Of a stretch of 64,000 nt of DNA, positions 51,404-59,288 are shown piece after piece. Origin of the DNA: a virus; the IMG/VR virus record IMGVR_UViG_3300030116_004952, positions 764-64,763 of that record. One strand, given 5' to 3'. The notes beneath the pieces are model-generated. The model was not told the DNA's origin. It did no database searches and was given only the letters and a program-made list of their open reading frames with translations. The position numbers and the translations under genes are program-made. Position 1 is the stretch's first letter. Every line of letters starts with the position of its first letter.

Positions 51404-51539
51404 TCTTTTCACACTCACAAAGTTCTTCTTTCGCTCTCCATGCATCAACAAAACTTACGCTACAATTATTATCATATTTTACGCTAATTCCACATTCGCA
51501 CTTCATTTCCATTATATTTACGTATCTATTTTTCAACAT
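51393..51539 (-). CDS. Small cysteine-rich protein (48 aa)
   Basis: Read from ATG 51539 with AAAGGAGATGA upstream. Cysteines in MKCECG and LCECEK form a likely zinc site. A longer frame to 51581 is less likely. Confidence 0.5.
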   Translation of the reverse strand: MLKNRYVNIMEMKCECGISVKYDNNCSVSFVDAWRAKEELCECEKNEV

Positions 51540-51552
51540 TTTTTCATCTCCT

Positions 51553-51747
51553 TTAAGCCGCTTGTGGATAATAGTCATCATTCATACTACTATCCCAAAT
51601 TTCCTGCTCTATTCTATTTATGTTCTGCATTAAATCAAATTGCTGTTTCTGTGGACTGTGCCAACACCAGTTAATTGCCCATTGTAATTGTTCATACCAA
51701 AATGTTTCCCAATAATTAGGGAGTATTTTACTCCAAAAATTACTCAT
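51553..51747 (-). CDS. Trp-rich small protein (64 aa)
   Basis: Seven Trp in 64 residues (FWSKILPNYWETFWYEQLQW). GGAGGAATGAAT precedes the ATG. No family is recognised. Confidence 0.5.
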   Translation of the reverse strand: MSNFWSKILPNYWETFWYEQLQWAINWCWHSPQKQQFDLMQNINRIEQEIWDSSMNDDYYPQAA

Positions 51748-51749
51748 AT

Positions 51750-51911
51750 TCATTCCTCCAATGATTGAAGATAATCTCCGAGAAGAGAGATAACGTAATT
51801 ATTACCTCTATCTTCAGCAACAATGCTCAACAAATCTTCCATCATTTCTTCAAGGTCATCTCGCATTGATTCATCCTTTAATCGCTTAAACGCTTCTAAA
51901 TAACTATTCAT
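51750..51911 (-). CDS. Small acidic helical protein (53 aa)
   Basis: Helical (YLEAFKRLKDESMRDDLEEM ...) with both ends overlapping neighbours. The last codons provide GGAGGAATGA for the next gene. Confidence 0.5.
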   Translation of the reverse strand: MNSYLEAFKRLKDESMRDDLEEMMEDLLSIVAEDRGNNYVISLLGDYLQSLEE

Positions 51912-52156
51912 TCTTCTTCACCTCGATTAGCCATCCATGTCCATTCTTCATGTAGATTGGTAACATCTTCGTCAATATCAGAAGCAGATGTTGGGTCGAA
52001 ACTAAACACATATGTTTCTCCTTCATGTTCAGCAAACATAAAGACATTCCATGTATCTAATTTCATTCCCAATCGTTGTGCTTCTTCCATATCAATTACT
52101 TTCAAGGTATTGACTACCTTAACTTCATTAATTAATTCATATATTCTTTTGTTCAT
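51908..52156 (-). CDS. Unknown acidic protein (82 aa)
   Basis: Alpha/beta (WNVFMFAEHEGETYVFSFDP), ending NRGEEE, with a GGTGAAGAAGAATG start site just after the helicase stop. Confidence 0.55.
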   Translation of the reverse strand: MNKRIYELINEVKVVNTLKVIDMEEAQRLGMKLDTWNVFMFAEHEGETYVFSFDPTSASDIDEDVTNLHEEWTWMANRGEEE

Positions 52157-52167
52157 TCTTCTTCACC

Positions 52168-53601
52168 TCATTGTGCTGGTTTTGGCCCACAATAATACAA
52201 ATTCTTCTTTGCTCTTGTAATAGCCACATAACAAATGTTCATTTCTTCTCGCATATCAGTAGCCTTTGGATGTGGCATACGTTCTGTTGCAAGAATATAA
52301 ACATTATCTGCTTCAAGACCCTTAGCCTTGTGGACTGTTGAAAGCATGATTTCACCTTTTTCATTTCCGTCGAAAACACGCTTGATTTCTGCAATAATAC
52401 CACCAACAGTTGATGCCTTTGTTGTAAAGATGCGAATACATTCAAACTTATCTTCTAATGATTGTGCTTGATTTACCTTGTTTAGTTTGACCAAACGCTG
52501 ATAATTGTATTGGAAATCTTGTTCTAAGAGAACTGAGAATTCTTCAGAACCCATGTTCTTATTCTTAGTAATCTTATTTACAGCATTAATTAGTCCTTTT
52601 GTCATATCTCGACCTAGAACATACGCAGATTTACCCTGCATAATCAAATCGTAAAAAGCACCAACCAAAGGAGCGTTATATCTACATAGAACCATATCTC
52701 CCTCTTGAGGATTAAACGGTGCATTTTCCATAACTCGGCCTTCAATCGCATCTTCTTTGCATTCAAATTCTTTGACAAATCGGTTTGCTTCAGAAACAAC
52801 CGATTTTGGACAACGCCATGTTAAGGACAAAGAAAATTCCTTGACTTCTCGACCACGACTCTCCAATTCCTTCTTAAAAATAGAAATTGAATTACTATCA
52901 GCACCACGAAATCCGTAAATTGCTTGGTTTCTATCGCCAACAATGACTACTCGGTTATTACCGACACATCGAAGAATCATCTGTCTTTGCATTTCATTGA
53001 AGTCTTGTGCTTCATCAACAAATAGAACATCAAATTGTGGTAATGGGAAATTCTCAACCAAAGGAATCCAAATCATGTCATCAAAATCAATCATAGCAAG
53101 ATTACGTCGGCATTCCTTAAGAATGGCGGGAATCGCTTCAATAGCCATTTGTTCTTCTCGGTCTGATTCAAAGTTAATGTTGTAACGGTCAATCAATCCA
53201 AAGATTGATTTACGGTCATTTCCTTCAACCATAGAACCCTTAATTAGACTAATTAACTTACAAAGTGGTGCGGCATGGAAATCCTTACCGAGAACATCAT
53301 TAATAATATTCTTAACCTTAAAGTTATTTACTCTTGTTTTAATACCTGCTGAACGAATAGCAGCAAATCCAAGTGCATGGAATGTTTTTGCTTCTACATT
53401 GTCTGGTAGTCTTTCTGCGAGTTCTGTTTGAATGGATTTGTTAAAACAAAGAAAAGCCATATTATTTCCCTTTGTTCTGTTTCCACCTTCAACAATTGTA
53501 AATGTTTTACCAGTTCCAGCACCAGCATTTACAATTACATCTCCTGTCCCATTAGCAAGTTCATGCCAAATCGCTTCTTGTTGTTTTGTTCCTGTTATCA
53601 T
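52168..53601 (-). CDS. UvrD/Rep-like superfamily 1 DNA helicase
   Basis: 477 residues with SF1A motifs: NAGAGTGKTFTI (23-34), the strand with CFNKSIQTEL, Walker B FVDEAQDFNEMQ, motif III GDRNQAIYGFRGAD, motif V/VI region LSTVHKAKGLEADNVYIL and CYVAITRAKKNLYY. It is shorter than UvrD (about 720), so the 1B/2B domains are reduced, as in other virus helicases. It probably acts in repair, recombination or fork restart. GGTGATTAAAA precedes the ATG. Confidence 0.85.
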   Translation of the reverse strand: MITGTKQQEAIWHELANGTGDVIVNAGAGTGKTFTIVEGGNRTKGNNMAFLCFNKSIQTELAERLPDNVEAKTFHALGFAAIRSAGIKTRVNNFKVKNIINDVLGKDFHAAPLCKLISLIKGSMVEGNDRKSIFGLIDRYNINFESDREEQMAIEAIPAILKECRRNLAMIDFDDMIWIPLVENFPLPQFDVLFVDEAQDFNEMQRQMILRCVGNNRVVIVGDRNQAIYGFRGADSNSISIFKKELESRGREVKEFSLSLTWRCPKSVVSEANRFVKEFECKEDAIEGRVMENAPFNPQEGDMVLCRYNAPLVGAFYDLIMQGKSAYVLGRDMTKGLINAVNKITKNKNMGSEEFSVLLEQDFQYNYQRLVKLNKVNQAQSLEDKFECIRIFTTKASTVGGIIAEIKRVFDGNEKGEIMLSTVHKAKGLEADNVYILATERMPHPKATDMREEMNICYVAITRAKKNLYYCGPKPAQ

Positions 53602-53728
53602 TTTTAATCACCTTATTTTTATTAAGATTGGAATAGGCGGAGAAGGAGCAATACAGATAATTAAAGTGCGGAGGTAATTATCTGTTTATCGTCTAAACGG
53701 CCACCTTTGCTACAACTTCTCCATGAAG
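53602..53728 (-). other. Leader between tRNA-Leu and the helicase gene, with a strong hairpin
   Basis: CAGATAATTA (53655) and TAATTATCTG (near 53677) are a perfect 10-base stem around AAGTGCGGAGG. A wider stem GGAGAAG/CTTCTCC can enclose it. On the minus strand this lies in the 5' leader of the helicase transcript, just after the tRNA, and could guide processing or translation. Confidence 0.4.
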
Positions 53729-53812
53729 TGTGGGAAGTGGGATTTGAACCCACGAAGCAATTCGCACAGGATTTTAAGCCCTGCTCCTTTGACCAAACTC
53801 GGATATTCCCAC
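53729..53812 (-). tRNA. tRNA-Leu (anticodon UAA)
   Basis: 84 bases with the long variable arm of class II tRNAs: acceptor GTGGGAA/TTCCCAC, anticodon loop CTTAAAA, T-arm GTGGG-TTCAAAT-CCCAC, discriminator A. It reads UUA, the Leu codon favoured in this genome. No CCA or intron. Confidence 0.9.
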
Positions 53813-54065
53813 AGATTAATAAGTTATTGTCAAAGATACTTACAAATACAATTTAATGTCGTTATCTGAAGTAAATCACTATTAACAATTACAGGGAGGC
53901 CGACCCCTATTTAAAGCCCGCCAACTGGCCGACACCCTATGTTTAAAAAGAATTAATTGTGCCACAATAGGCAAAAAAGAGAGGAAACCAAGAAATGTGC
54001 GGGAGGGTTATGACGACCAATAAGAGGTAAATGATTTATTACTGCACAAAACTCTCTTGAAAAGG
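53813..54065 (-). promoter_or_regulatory. Promoter region for tRNA-Leu and the minus-strand helicase operon
   Basis: On the minus strand GGGCTTTAAATAGGG (TATA at about 53908-53916) lies some 100 bases before tRNA-Leu and looks like an archaeal BRE/TATA element. GGCCGAC occurs twice around it. The rest of the interval has no gene of note. Confidence 0.45.
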
Positions 54066-54095
54066 AATGGGGGGAAGCCTGAACTTCCCCCCATT
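54066..54095 (-). terminator. Terminator of the first paralog gene
   Basis: AATGGGGGGAAG and CTTCCCCCCATT form a perfect 12-base stem. Read leftward it is followed by CCTTTTC. A second small palindrome, CATTAGAT-AAC-ATCTAATG, lies between it and the gene end. Confidence 0.7.
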
Positions 54096-54152
54096 CGGCT
54101 ATCATTAGATAACATCTAATGAGTTGCGACTTAAAACTTTAAAAGATTAATT

Positions 54153-54632
54153 TCAAAGTTCTTCGCTAGTTTCAGCAGAAAGGAGGCTATCTACTGAACC
54201 ATCCCAAGTTCCAGCCTTATATTGACTGTTAAGGGAGTTTCGTGTTTTCTTAACCCAAGAAGCAGCAAATTCTTCTGCGGAGTCATATTGACCGCCACCA
54301 GACTTTGCGTGTTTAACGGAGATTGCTCCGATAATTGGGTCATGGTTGTAATAAGCCGTAATTGCTTCTTCAACAACACCACAAATTCTGTCAGTAGCAA
54401 CACGGACTGCGGCAGGAATACTGCTCTTTTGTCCTCGACGGAACGGAGTTCCATCTCTTCCCTTCAATAGAGCCTTAAGTGCGTTATGTGCCGCATCTCG
54501 CTCATTAGGGTTTTCTGTTCCTACTTGAAGGTGCAACTGCACGATTTGTCGCAATCCACCGTCAAGGGCGGAATCTGCTTCCAAATACTCTTCAACTTCA
54601 ATCTTCAAACTGTTCCAATTCATATCATCCAT
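54153..54632 (-). CDS. Paralog family protein A
   Basis: 159 residues from ATG 54632, chosen because a TATA (TTATATATGG near 54680) sits about 50 bases ahead and because its length then matches its relatives. It shares with the proteins at 55452 and 57590 the core RxGxxSS(L/I)PA, a long helix, (H)GK(S/T)GG and a C-terminal (Y)K-x-G-x-WDG(S/T). An in-frame ATG at 54677 falls inside the promoter. Function unknown; see the family finding. Confidence 0.7.
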   Translation of the reverse strand: MDDMNWNSLKIEVEEYLEADSALDGGLRQIVQLHLQVGTENPNERDAAHNALKALLKGRDGTPFRRGQKSSIPAAVRVATDRICGVVEEAITAYYNHDPIIGAISVKHAKSGGGQYDSAEEFAASWVKKTRNSLNSQYKAGTWDGSVDSLLSAETSEEL

Positions 54633-54677
54633 ATGTATCAACTTCTGCCCGTAGGCGAAGTTCCATAGATTGACCAT

Positions 54678-55451
54678 ATATAAGGGATAATAAAATCAAA
54701 CCCTCGATTCATTCTTGAACATCATTCTAATCTTTCTAAACTTTCTAAAGTTTTTTCTTAGCCAATTCTATTCCATCAATCAATTCATGCGAAAAAACAG
54801 CCAATGTGTTTTTCAAACCAATAAAAATTAATTGATATTTTTACAAACAACATTTTAGATTGATAAATTCTGATGTTTCTAATCGAGGCGAGGTTATTCT
54901 AAAACGATTAAATAATAGGTTATGCAACACAGCCTAGAAGAAAATTAGCGAAACCGTCATTTTGGCAACATTTTTCTTTTTTCTAATTTTCTAATGACCC
55001 CCATAGAGATTCTATATCTCCCATAGGGTGATTCTGTAATAAGTAATAAGCCACACACATAATAGTAGTAGTAGTAAGTATTAGAATATTAGAATATTAG
55101 AAATATTTATTTTCTCTTTCCTTCTGTTACACAACCCTCCAGTTTCTCAAGGTTTGTTTTATTCTAACGACCTCGACGACCTTAGAATAATGTTTTACTT
55201 TAATTATAGTATAATTATATCTTATACGATATTGTATATGTATATCCTATACATATAAGACCAATTGAAATATACCCTTTGAAAAGACGTTCTAAGTTGG
55301 TATTAACATTTGATACCTATGTAGTGTTAAGTTGATAGTATGTAATTAGGTGAAACGCTTTGTGTTGAACCTTAAGTAGGGTATATTCATACTATGAACA
55401 GTCGTCGAGCATTGGTCAAAAACCAAACAAAACGACAGGAGATGAAAAATT
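54678..55451. other. Strand-switch region, AT-rich, candidate origin and early promoters
   Basis: A 770-base gap with no gene between diverging units. It holds TAGTAGTAGTAG, three tandem TTAGAATAT units near 55080-55107, a very AT-rich palindromic stretch (55197-55262), and TATA-like elements at both ends (TTATATATGG near 54680 leftward, ACCTTAAGTAGGG near 55370 rightward). The mix of repeats, DNA-unwinding sequence and divergence is what a replication origin would look like; no Orc box is recognised. Confidence 0.4.
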
Positions 55452-55994
55452 ATGACGGAACTATCAGTAGCGAAGTTTGAAGAACGATGTGAGCCAATTG
55501 TTGCACATATGGCTCAACATGATATTGGAGCATTTGCGCCAATTATCGAAGGAACAATGAAACAAGGTATGAACAAAGACCTTACCGATGAACAACGTGG
55601 AAACCTTTGGGATTCTATCCGTTCTATGGTAAAAAACGTCGAAGGCTTGAAACTTCGACATGGGCGACGTTCAAGCCTTCCAGCAGAAATCATGGTAAAT
55701 GTCCAATCTGTTGCGAATCAGGTAAGGACTGCCTGTGTTGCACTTATTGAGAACTGCCCTGTATTGCTTGAGGTTATTTTGCCTCATGGTAAAACTGGTG
55801 GAAATTACACTCAAGAGTCTTTTGCGGACTATTTCGCAGATAAGGCAGAAACCAACCTAATCTCGGCTTATCGGGATAAGGATGGTCGTCGTTGGGATGG
55901 AACTCTCAATGATGACGGCATGACTGGTATGGTTGCTCCAGTTAAGGCCGATTCAAACAATGATGATTCTTCGGAGGTTTCTGAAGAAGAATGA
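55452..55994 (+). CDS. Paralog family protein B
   Basis: 180 residues: a helical N-terminal part (VAHMAQHDIGAFAPIIEGTM), the core GRRSSLPAEIMVNVQSVANQV, LPHGKTGGNYTQESFADYFADKAETNL, and YRDKDGRRWDGTL, then an acidic tail ending EEE. It closely parallels the protein at 57590. AGGAGATGA precedes the ATG. CGTCGAGCATTG in its leader is repeated inverted after the stop. The function is unknown; a small abundant early protein is likely because it has its own promoter and terminator. Confidence 0.75.
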   Translation: MTELSVAKFEERCEPIVAHMAQHDIGAFAPIIEGTMKQGMNKDLTDEQRGNLWDSIRSMVKNVEGLKLRHGRRSSLPAEIMVNVQSVANQVRTACVALIENCPVLLEVILPHGKTGGNYTQESFADYFADKAETNLISAYRDKDGRRWDGTLNDDGMTGMVAPVKADSNNDDSSEVSEEE

Positions 55995-56052
55995 TTGTTG
56001 TTTTTGAATGAATTATTGGTCAATGCTCGACGGCCACCTCATTCTTTTCGCT

Positions 56053-56157
56053 AAGGGGGGATAATCACATTAGAAGCCACTTCAAGAACGCCAGATGTTT
56101 CTTTGAAGGATAACTGATGAAATGATGTGAGAATCCCCCCTTATGCAGTTTTTTTGT
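56053..56157 (+). terminator. Long stem-loop terminator after paralog B
   Basis: AAGGGGGGAT ... ATCCCCCCTT encloses a further TCACAT/ATGTGA stem and a CTTCAAG/CTTTGAAG hairpin, then TTTTTTTG. Unusually long and branched for a terminator, so the 3' end may also be a stable or regulatory RNA. Confidence 0.65.
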
Positions 56158-56180
56158 TGCTTAAGATTGCACAAAGCGCA

Positions 56181-56220
56181 ACCATATGGTAGGATTCTTT
56201 GAATTATACCTTATATACCT
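56181..56220 (+). promoter_or_regulatory. ACCATATGGT operator with TATA, upstream of gene 56253
   Basis: The palindrome ACCATATGGT (56181-56190) lies 17 bases before ACCTTATATACC. The same pair recurs ahead of other units. The gene start is about 40 bases downstream, as expected for an archaeal promoter. Confidence 0.7.
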
Positions 56221-56252
56221 ATTATAGATACATAGGACAAGGAGGTAATCCA

Positions 56253-56630
56253 ATGTCTGAAACATACATAGTAATAGATACACAAGACAATGAGCGAAGC
56301 ATTGGTTCTTATTCACGTAAGAATCATGCCGAAGAAGATAGAATGCACCTAATGAAAACGCATTTTGAGCGAACTATGGGGGAAATGGAAAAATTAGCCA
56401 AATCACCCATCAAGCGAGCGATGAAGGTCGTTAAGGTGGATTTAGACCACCCTGATGTTACGGAACATGACCGTGATTTTGCAATCATGCGAAATCAAAC
56501 TTTTGTCAAGGTTAAGTTGGTGAATGAACTTCACTTCGAGTATAAGAAGTTGAAAGCATCAATTTCACCAGAAAATCCACGATACATCATCAAGACCGTT
56601 GAACATCGTGATTCTCGATTTTATTCGTGA
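56253..56630 (+). CDS. Unknown protein in the operator-controlled region (125 aa)
   Basis: Read from ATG 56253 with GGAGGTAATCCA; a longer frame to 56199 would run through the promoter. The start SETYIVIDTQDNERSIGSYSRKNHAEEDRM suggests a small alpha/beta protein, followed by basic helices and HRDSRFYS. No family is recognised. Monocistronic with its own terminator. Confidence 0.65.
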   Translation: MSETYIVIDTQDNERSIGSYSRKNHAEEDRMHLMKTHFERTMGEMEKLAKSPIKRAMKVVKVDLDHPDVTEHDRDFAIMRNQTFVKVKLVNELHFEYKKLKASISPENPRYIIKTVEHRDSRFYS

Positions 56631-56653
56631 ATTGGTCTGATTGACTCGTTTTG

Positions 56654-56735
56654 ACAGGTTCGACCTGTGTTGATGCAAAAGCATCTTGCCTCCCCTCGCA
56701 TGGTTCAGGCCATGCGGGGGGACTTTTTTCATTTT
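56654..56735 (+). terminator. Triple-hairpin terminator
   Basis: Three hairpins in a row: ACAGGT-TCG-ACCTGT, ATGC-AAAA-GCAT, and CCCCTCGCATGG/CCATGCGGGG, the last followed by ACTTTTTTC. It closes the 56253 unit. Confidence 0.65.
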
Positions 56736-56789
56736 TAGCCCCTCCCATCCCTAGCGAATAATATAACAAAAATCATTTATAACGCTACA

Positions 56790-56830
56790 ACCATATGGTA
56801 TGGGACTTTGGAGTTATACCTTAAATACCT
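56790..56830 (+). promoter_or_regulatory. ACCATATGGT operator with TATA, upstream of gene 56869
   Basis: Palindrome at 56790-56799, 18 bases before ACCTTAAATACC. Spacing and TATA match the copy at 56181. Confidence 0.7.
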
Positions 56831-56868
56831 ACTAAATTGAGTATGAATACCCTGAATGGAGGGATTAC

Positions 56869-57387
56869 ATGGAAGAAGAAGTAAGAACAACCGAAGAAGA
56901 AATGAACCGAAAAGCCACAATGGAAGATGTTGAGGCATTTGCGAAGGAGTTTGGTGTGAGTAAAACAGGATGCACCTATAACAAGTTCACAATTGCCCTA
57001 GTAACCATGATTAACGTGCTATACAACCATACTTTGGCTAGTAGTAGCATAAATCTTGAATGCCTCAAAATCCTAGTTGGTGAACCTATGTATGTTATGG
57101 ATGAACTACTTAAGGTTAAGAAGCAATATGAAAAGGACAAGAAGATTTGGGATAACCGTGTTGAAGGAGAACGTAAATCCCGAATCCAAGCGGAAAAATC
57201 CTTAAGTGAGAAACAAAGACAAATTGACGGCTTTCTTACCAATGACGTAATTAATAACGTCATTGTTTCTGGTATCAGAAAGGATTTAGATAGGTGTGTT
57301 CGTGATGCAGACGAAAGTTTTGAATTTATGACGAGTTTGAAACACGCTTCATATGAAAGCCAGCAAACATTTCAAAAATTCTTTTGA
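56869..57387 (+). CDS. Coiled-coil protein in the operator-controlled region (172 aa)
   Basis: The N-terminus is acidic and helical. Residues 75-125 form a coiled coil (YVMDELLKVKKQYEKDKK, RKSRIQAEKSLSEKQRQI). GGAGGG precedes the ATG. Promoter and terminator are its own. No family is recognised; it may tether or multimerise. Confidence 0.65.
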   Translation: MEEEVRTTEEEMNRKATMEDVEAFAKEFGVSKTGCTYNKFTIALVTMINVLYNHTLASSSINLECLKILVGEPMYVMDELLKVKKQYEKDKKIWDNRVEGERKSRIQAEKSLSEKQRQIDGFLTNDVINNVIVSGIRKDLDRCVRDADESFEFMTSLKHASYESQQTFQKFF

Positions 57388-57424
57388 TTGAGAAGGTTTG
57401 AATAGATAGTCTGGGCAGTTATAT

Positions 57425-57465
57425 GGGGGATAGAGGGCTAAACGCCCTTTATCCCCCTCTTTTTG
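57425..57465 (+). terminator. Terminator after gene 56869
   Basis: GGGGGATA(G)AGGGC and GCCCT(T)TATCCCCC form a strong stem around TAAAC, followed by CTCTTTTT. Confidence 0.75.
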
Positions 57466-57491
57466 AGTTGTAACTTAAAAACACCGTTACA

Positions 57492-57528
57492 ACCATATGG
57501 TTGGCTTTGCCAACCTCATTAAATACCT
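57492..57528 (+). promoter_or_regulatory. ACCATATGGT operator with TATA, upstream of gene 57590
   Basis: Palindrome 57492-57501, then CAACCTCATTAAATACC. The gap to the TATA-like core is shorter than in the neighbouring copies. Confidence 0.65.
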
Positions 57529-57589
57529 ATTGCACCTTCTATGAACGGTTTATGGTGCATAGTGAATCAAACACTATGGAGGAATCAAA

Positions 57590-58096
57590 ATGAACGAAGA
57601 AAAATGGACAACAAAAAGAGAACTAATTGTTTCTTATGTGAACAACAACGACGTTGGAGCATTCAACGTAATTGTTATGGGAACTGTTGAAGCAATTGAC
57701 AAAACACAGCCCGATGACCGAACACCTTTGATTGAATCACTACGTTCAATCTTTAAGACAATTGACCCAAATAAGGTAAGTGGTGCTTTTCGCACAGGAA
57801 AAGCCTCTTCACTTCCCGCTAGTGTCATTTCAGTTCTAGGTGGCATTATGTCGGATGTTCGAGCAAATCTTCAAGATTTGTTCAATGCTCCGCATATGTC
57901 TCAACTTTTGACACCGCACGGTAAATCAAAGGATATGGGTCATTTGTTCGTCAATGATGAACAATATGCAGATTATGAAGCAAAGCGAATTGAAAACCGA
58001 TTGACTCGATGGTATCGAGAAAAGATTTGGGATGGCACGCTAGAAGGACTACAAACTCTTTCTTTCCCTTCAATGGAGGTTGAAGAGGAAGAATGA
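57590..58096 (+). CDS. Paralog family protein C
   Basis: 168 residues, the closest relative of the protein at 55452: ENNDVGAFNVIVMGT-type start (NNNDVGAFNVIVMGT), GKASSLPASVISVLGGIMSDV, LTPHGKSKDMG, DYEAKRIENRLTRWY and KIWDGTL, acidic end EEEE. GGAGG precedes the ATG. TATGGTGCATA in the leader is inverted after the stop (58110-58120). Unknown function. Confidence 0.75.
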   Translation: MNEEKWTTKRELIVSYVNNNDVGAFNVIVMGTVEAIDKTQPDDRTPLIESLRSIFKTIDPNKVSGAFRTGKASSLPASVISVLGGIMSDVRANLQDLFNAPHMSQLLTPHGKSKDMGHLFVNDEQYADYEAKRIENRLTRWYREKIWDGTLEGLQTLSFPSMEVEEEE

Positions 58097-58141
58097 TTAA
58101 TTGATTGATTATGCACCATAGGCCACCTTTTATTCTTTAAT

Positions 58142-58212
58142 GGGCAATAGGGCAATGAAAAGTAAAATGAAAATTAATTCCGACTTTTCGCCCTATTGCC
58201 CTTGTTTTTTTG
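58142..58212 (+). terminator. Terminator after paralog C
   Basis: GGGCAATAGGGC and GCCCTATTGCCC form a perfect 12-base stem, with an inner GAAAAGT/ACTTTTC stem, then TTGTTTTTTT. Confidence 0.8.
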
Positions 58213-58240
58213 TCGAGGTTGAAATGGCAAAGCCATTACA

Positions 58241-58250
58241 ACCATATGGT
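58241..58250 (+). promoter_or_regulatory. ACCATATGGT palindrome without a clear plus-strand gene
   Basis: The operator is followed by a TATA-like TATTATAAAACC, but the next 80 bases are two terminator-like hairpins. It may be a vestige of a deleted gene, drive a tiny RNA, or act as a binding site only. Confidence 0.5.
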
Positions 58251-58283
58251 TGATAATCTTTGTATTATAAAACCTTGAAAAGG

Positions 58284-58331
58284 AAAACCGAATTTAATCG
58301 GTTTTTTAGTTGAATTGGGGTTCAATTCAAC
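58284..58331 (-). terminator. Terminator of the minus-strand gene 58327-58806
   Basis: Two stems, AAAACCGA/TCGGTTTT and GTTGAATT/AATTCAAC, overlap the gene's stop. Read leftward, T-rich sequence follows. Confidence 0.6.
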
Positions 58332-58806
58332 GGTCTGGGTGGTATACCATACTTGATTCAAGTTGTTCAATTTTGCCCTGCGTATCGAGGCTTTCTTGAA
58401 CTAAGCGAGGTCGAGTATGTAGTCTAATGCCTAATATTCGGCACAATCCCTCAATGTCTCGATATTGCTTACGGACTTCCGACATGAACCATTTTCCTGT
58501 AAAGTAGCGGTAATGACCGTTGCTCATGTTGGGGTTCTTGTTTAGTTCTTCCTGCCATAAATCATCACATTCAAAGTCATGTTCTGTAAATCTGACTTGA
58601 TGCGTCTCTTTTTCGGTTTCTAGCCATGTTTGAAACTTTGTCATTACGGTCTGCAATACAATGTAAAGTTGCGTTGTTGTTCTTGATTGGCTGTTTTTCA
58701 AAGAAAGGAGGAAATGAATGAACGTCAAAGCGTTCTTAATTCTATCTTCCATTCTGTATAGGCTTCTTGTGTCTTTAGGTTCTAATATCATCATAGTTTT
58801 ACCCAT
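58327..58806 (-). CDS. Unknown protein in the operator-controlled region (159 aa)
   Basis: Helical and basic, with a Trp-containing centre (FECDDLWQEELNKNPNMSNGHYRYFTGKWF). Its promoter on the minus strand has the palindrome at 58852 and ACCTTAATATA, the same arrangement as the plus-strand units. No Shine-Dalgarno is obvious, so a short leader or leaderless start is likely. Not an obvious member of the paralog family. Confidence 0.6.
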   Translation of the reverse strand: MGKTMMILEPKDTRSLYRMEDRIKNALTFIHFLLSLKNSQSRTTTQLYIVLQTVMTKFQTWLETEKETHQVRFTEHDFECDDLWQEELNKNPNMSNGHYRYFTGKWFMSEVRKQYRDIEGLCRILGIRLHTRPRLVQESLDTQGKIEQLESSMVYHPDR

Positions 58807-58829
58807 TCTTAGGTTAATTATTGATTATA

Positions 58830-58861
58830 TTAAGGTTGCATCAAATGTGCAACCATATGGT
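58830..58861 (-). promoter_or_regulatory. ACCATATGGT operator with TATA for the minus-strand gene
   Basis: Palindrome 58852-58861; leftward, 15 bases on, lies ACCTTAATATA. A weaker TATA-like run (ACCTAAAAAA) lies on the other side with no gene following. Confidence 0.65.
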
Positions 58862-58869
58862 ATGGCTTT

Positions 58870-59059
58870 GTCATACCTTGACCTAAAAAAATTGAGGGCA
58901 TCCACCCAACAGAACCTACTAAGGCATACGTTTTTACTTAATTAGGCATTAACTAGTATTGCCGTATTTTCTTAACGTGTTGCGTGTTCGTGAACTGCGG
59001 GTTTCAGCCCCTAATGGTTTGTTATGGCCAATTAATCGCCATTGGAGTTCAAAAAAAGC
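58870..59059. other. Gene-free segment
   Basis: About 190 bases between the operator at 58852 and the next terminator. Frames here are short, lack ribosome sites and are not credible. No strong fold or repeat is seen apart from TTTCAGCCCC, echoed near 56740 and 60355. Confidence 0.5.
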
Positions 59060-59092
59060 GATGGGGGAGGATTGCCTCTTTCCTCCCCCATC
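59060..59092 (-). terminator. Terminator of the minus-strand pair 59154-59548
   Basis: GATGGGGGAGGA and TCCTCCCCCATC form a perfect 12-base stem. Read leftward, CGCTTTTTTTG follows, a standard T-run. Confidence 0.8.
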
Positions 59093-59153
59093 ATTATTCC
59101 CTGCAATTAACCAATTTTCTATGGTTATTGCTCAAATTGCCGAGAGGCACAAT

Positions 59154-59288
59154 TCAAACGGGCGGAAGGGGATTACAGTCTAAACATGACTTTAATGTGT
59201 ATTTATGTTTAGAGTCTCTACAAATCTTAGTTACTGCTTGTCTGAAAGCAGGTATTTCATTGATTAAGGTTGGTTCGTTTTCTTTCAT
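59154..59288 (-). CDS. Small Cys-containing protein (44 aa)
   Basis: ATG 59288 overlaps the upstream stop (ATGA) with GGAAGTGA ahead. Contains CRDSKHKYTLKSCLDC, a possible zinc site. Second gene of a two-gene unit that ends in a terminator. Confidence 0.5.
   Translation of the reverse strand: MKENEPTLINEIPAFRQAVTKICRDSKHKYTLKSCLDCNPLPPV

Noticed and set aside
55080-55107. CRISPR or other interspersed repeat.
   Set aside because: It is a short tandem repeat with no spacers.
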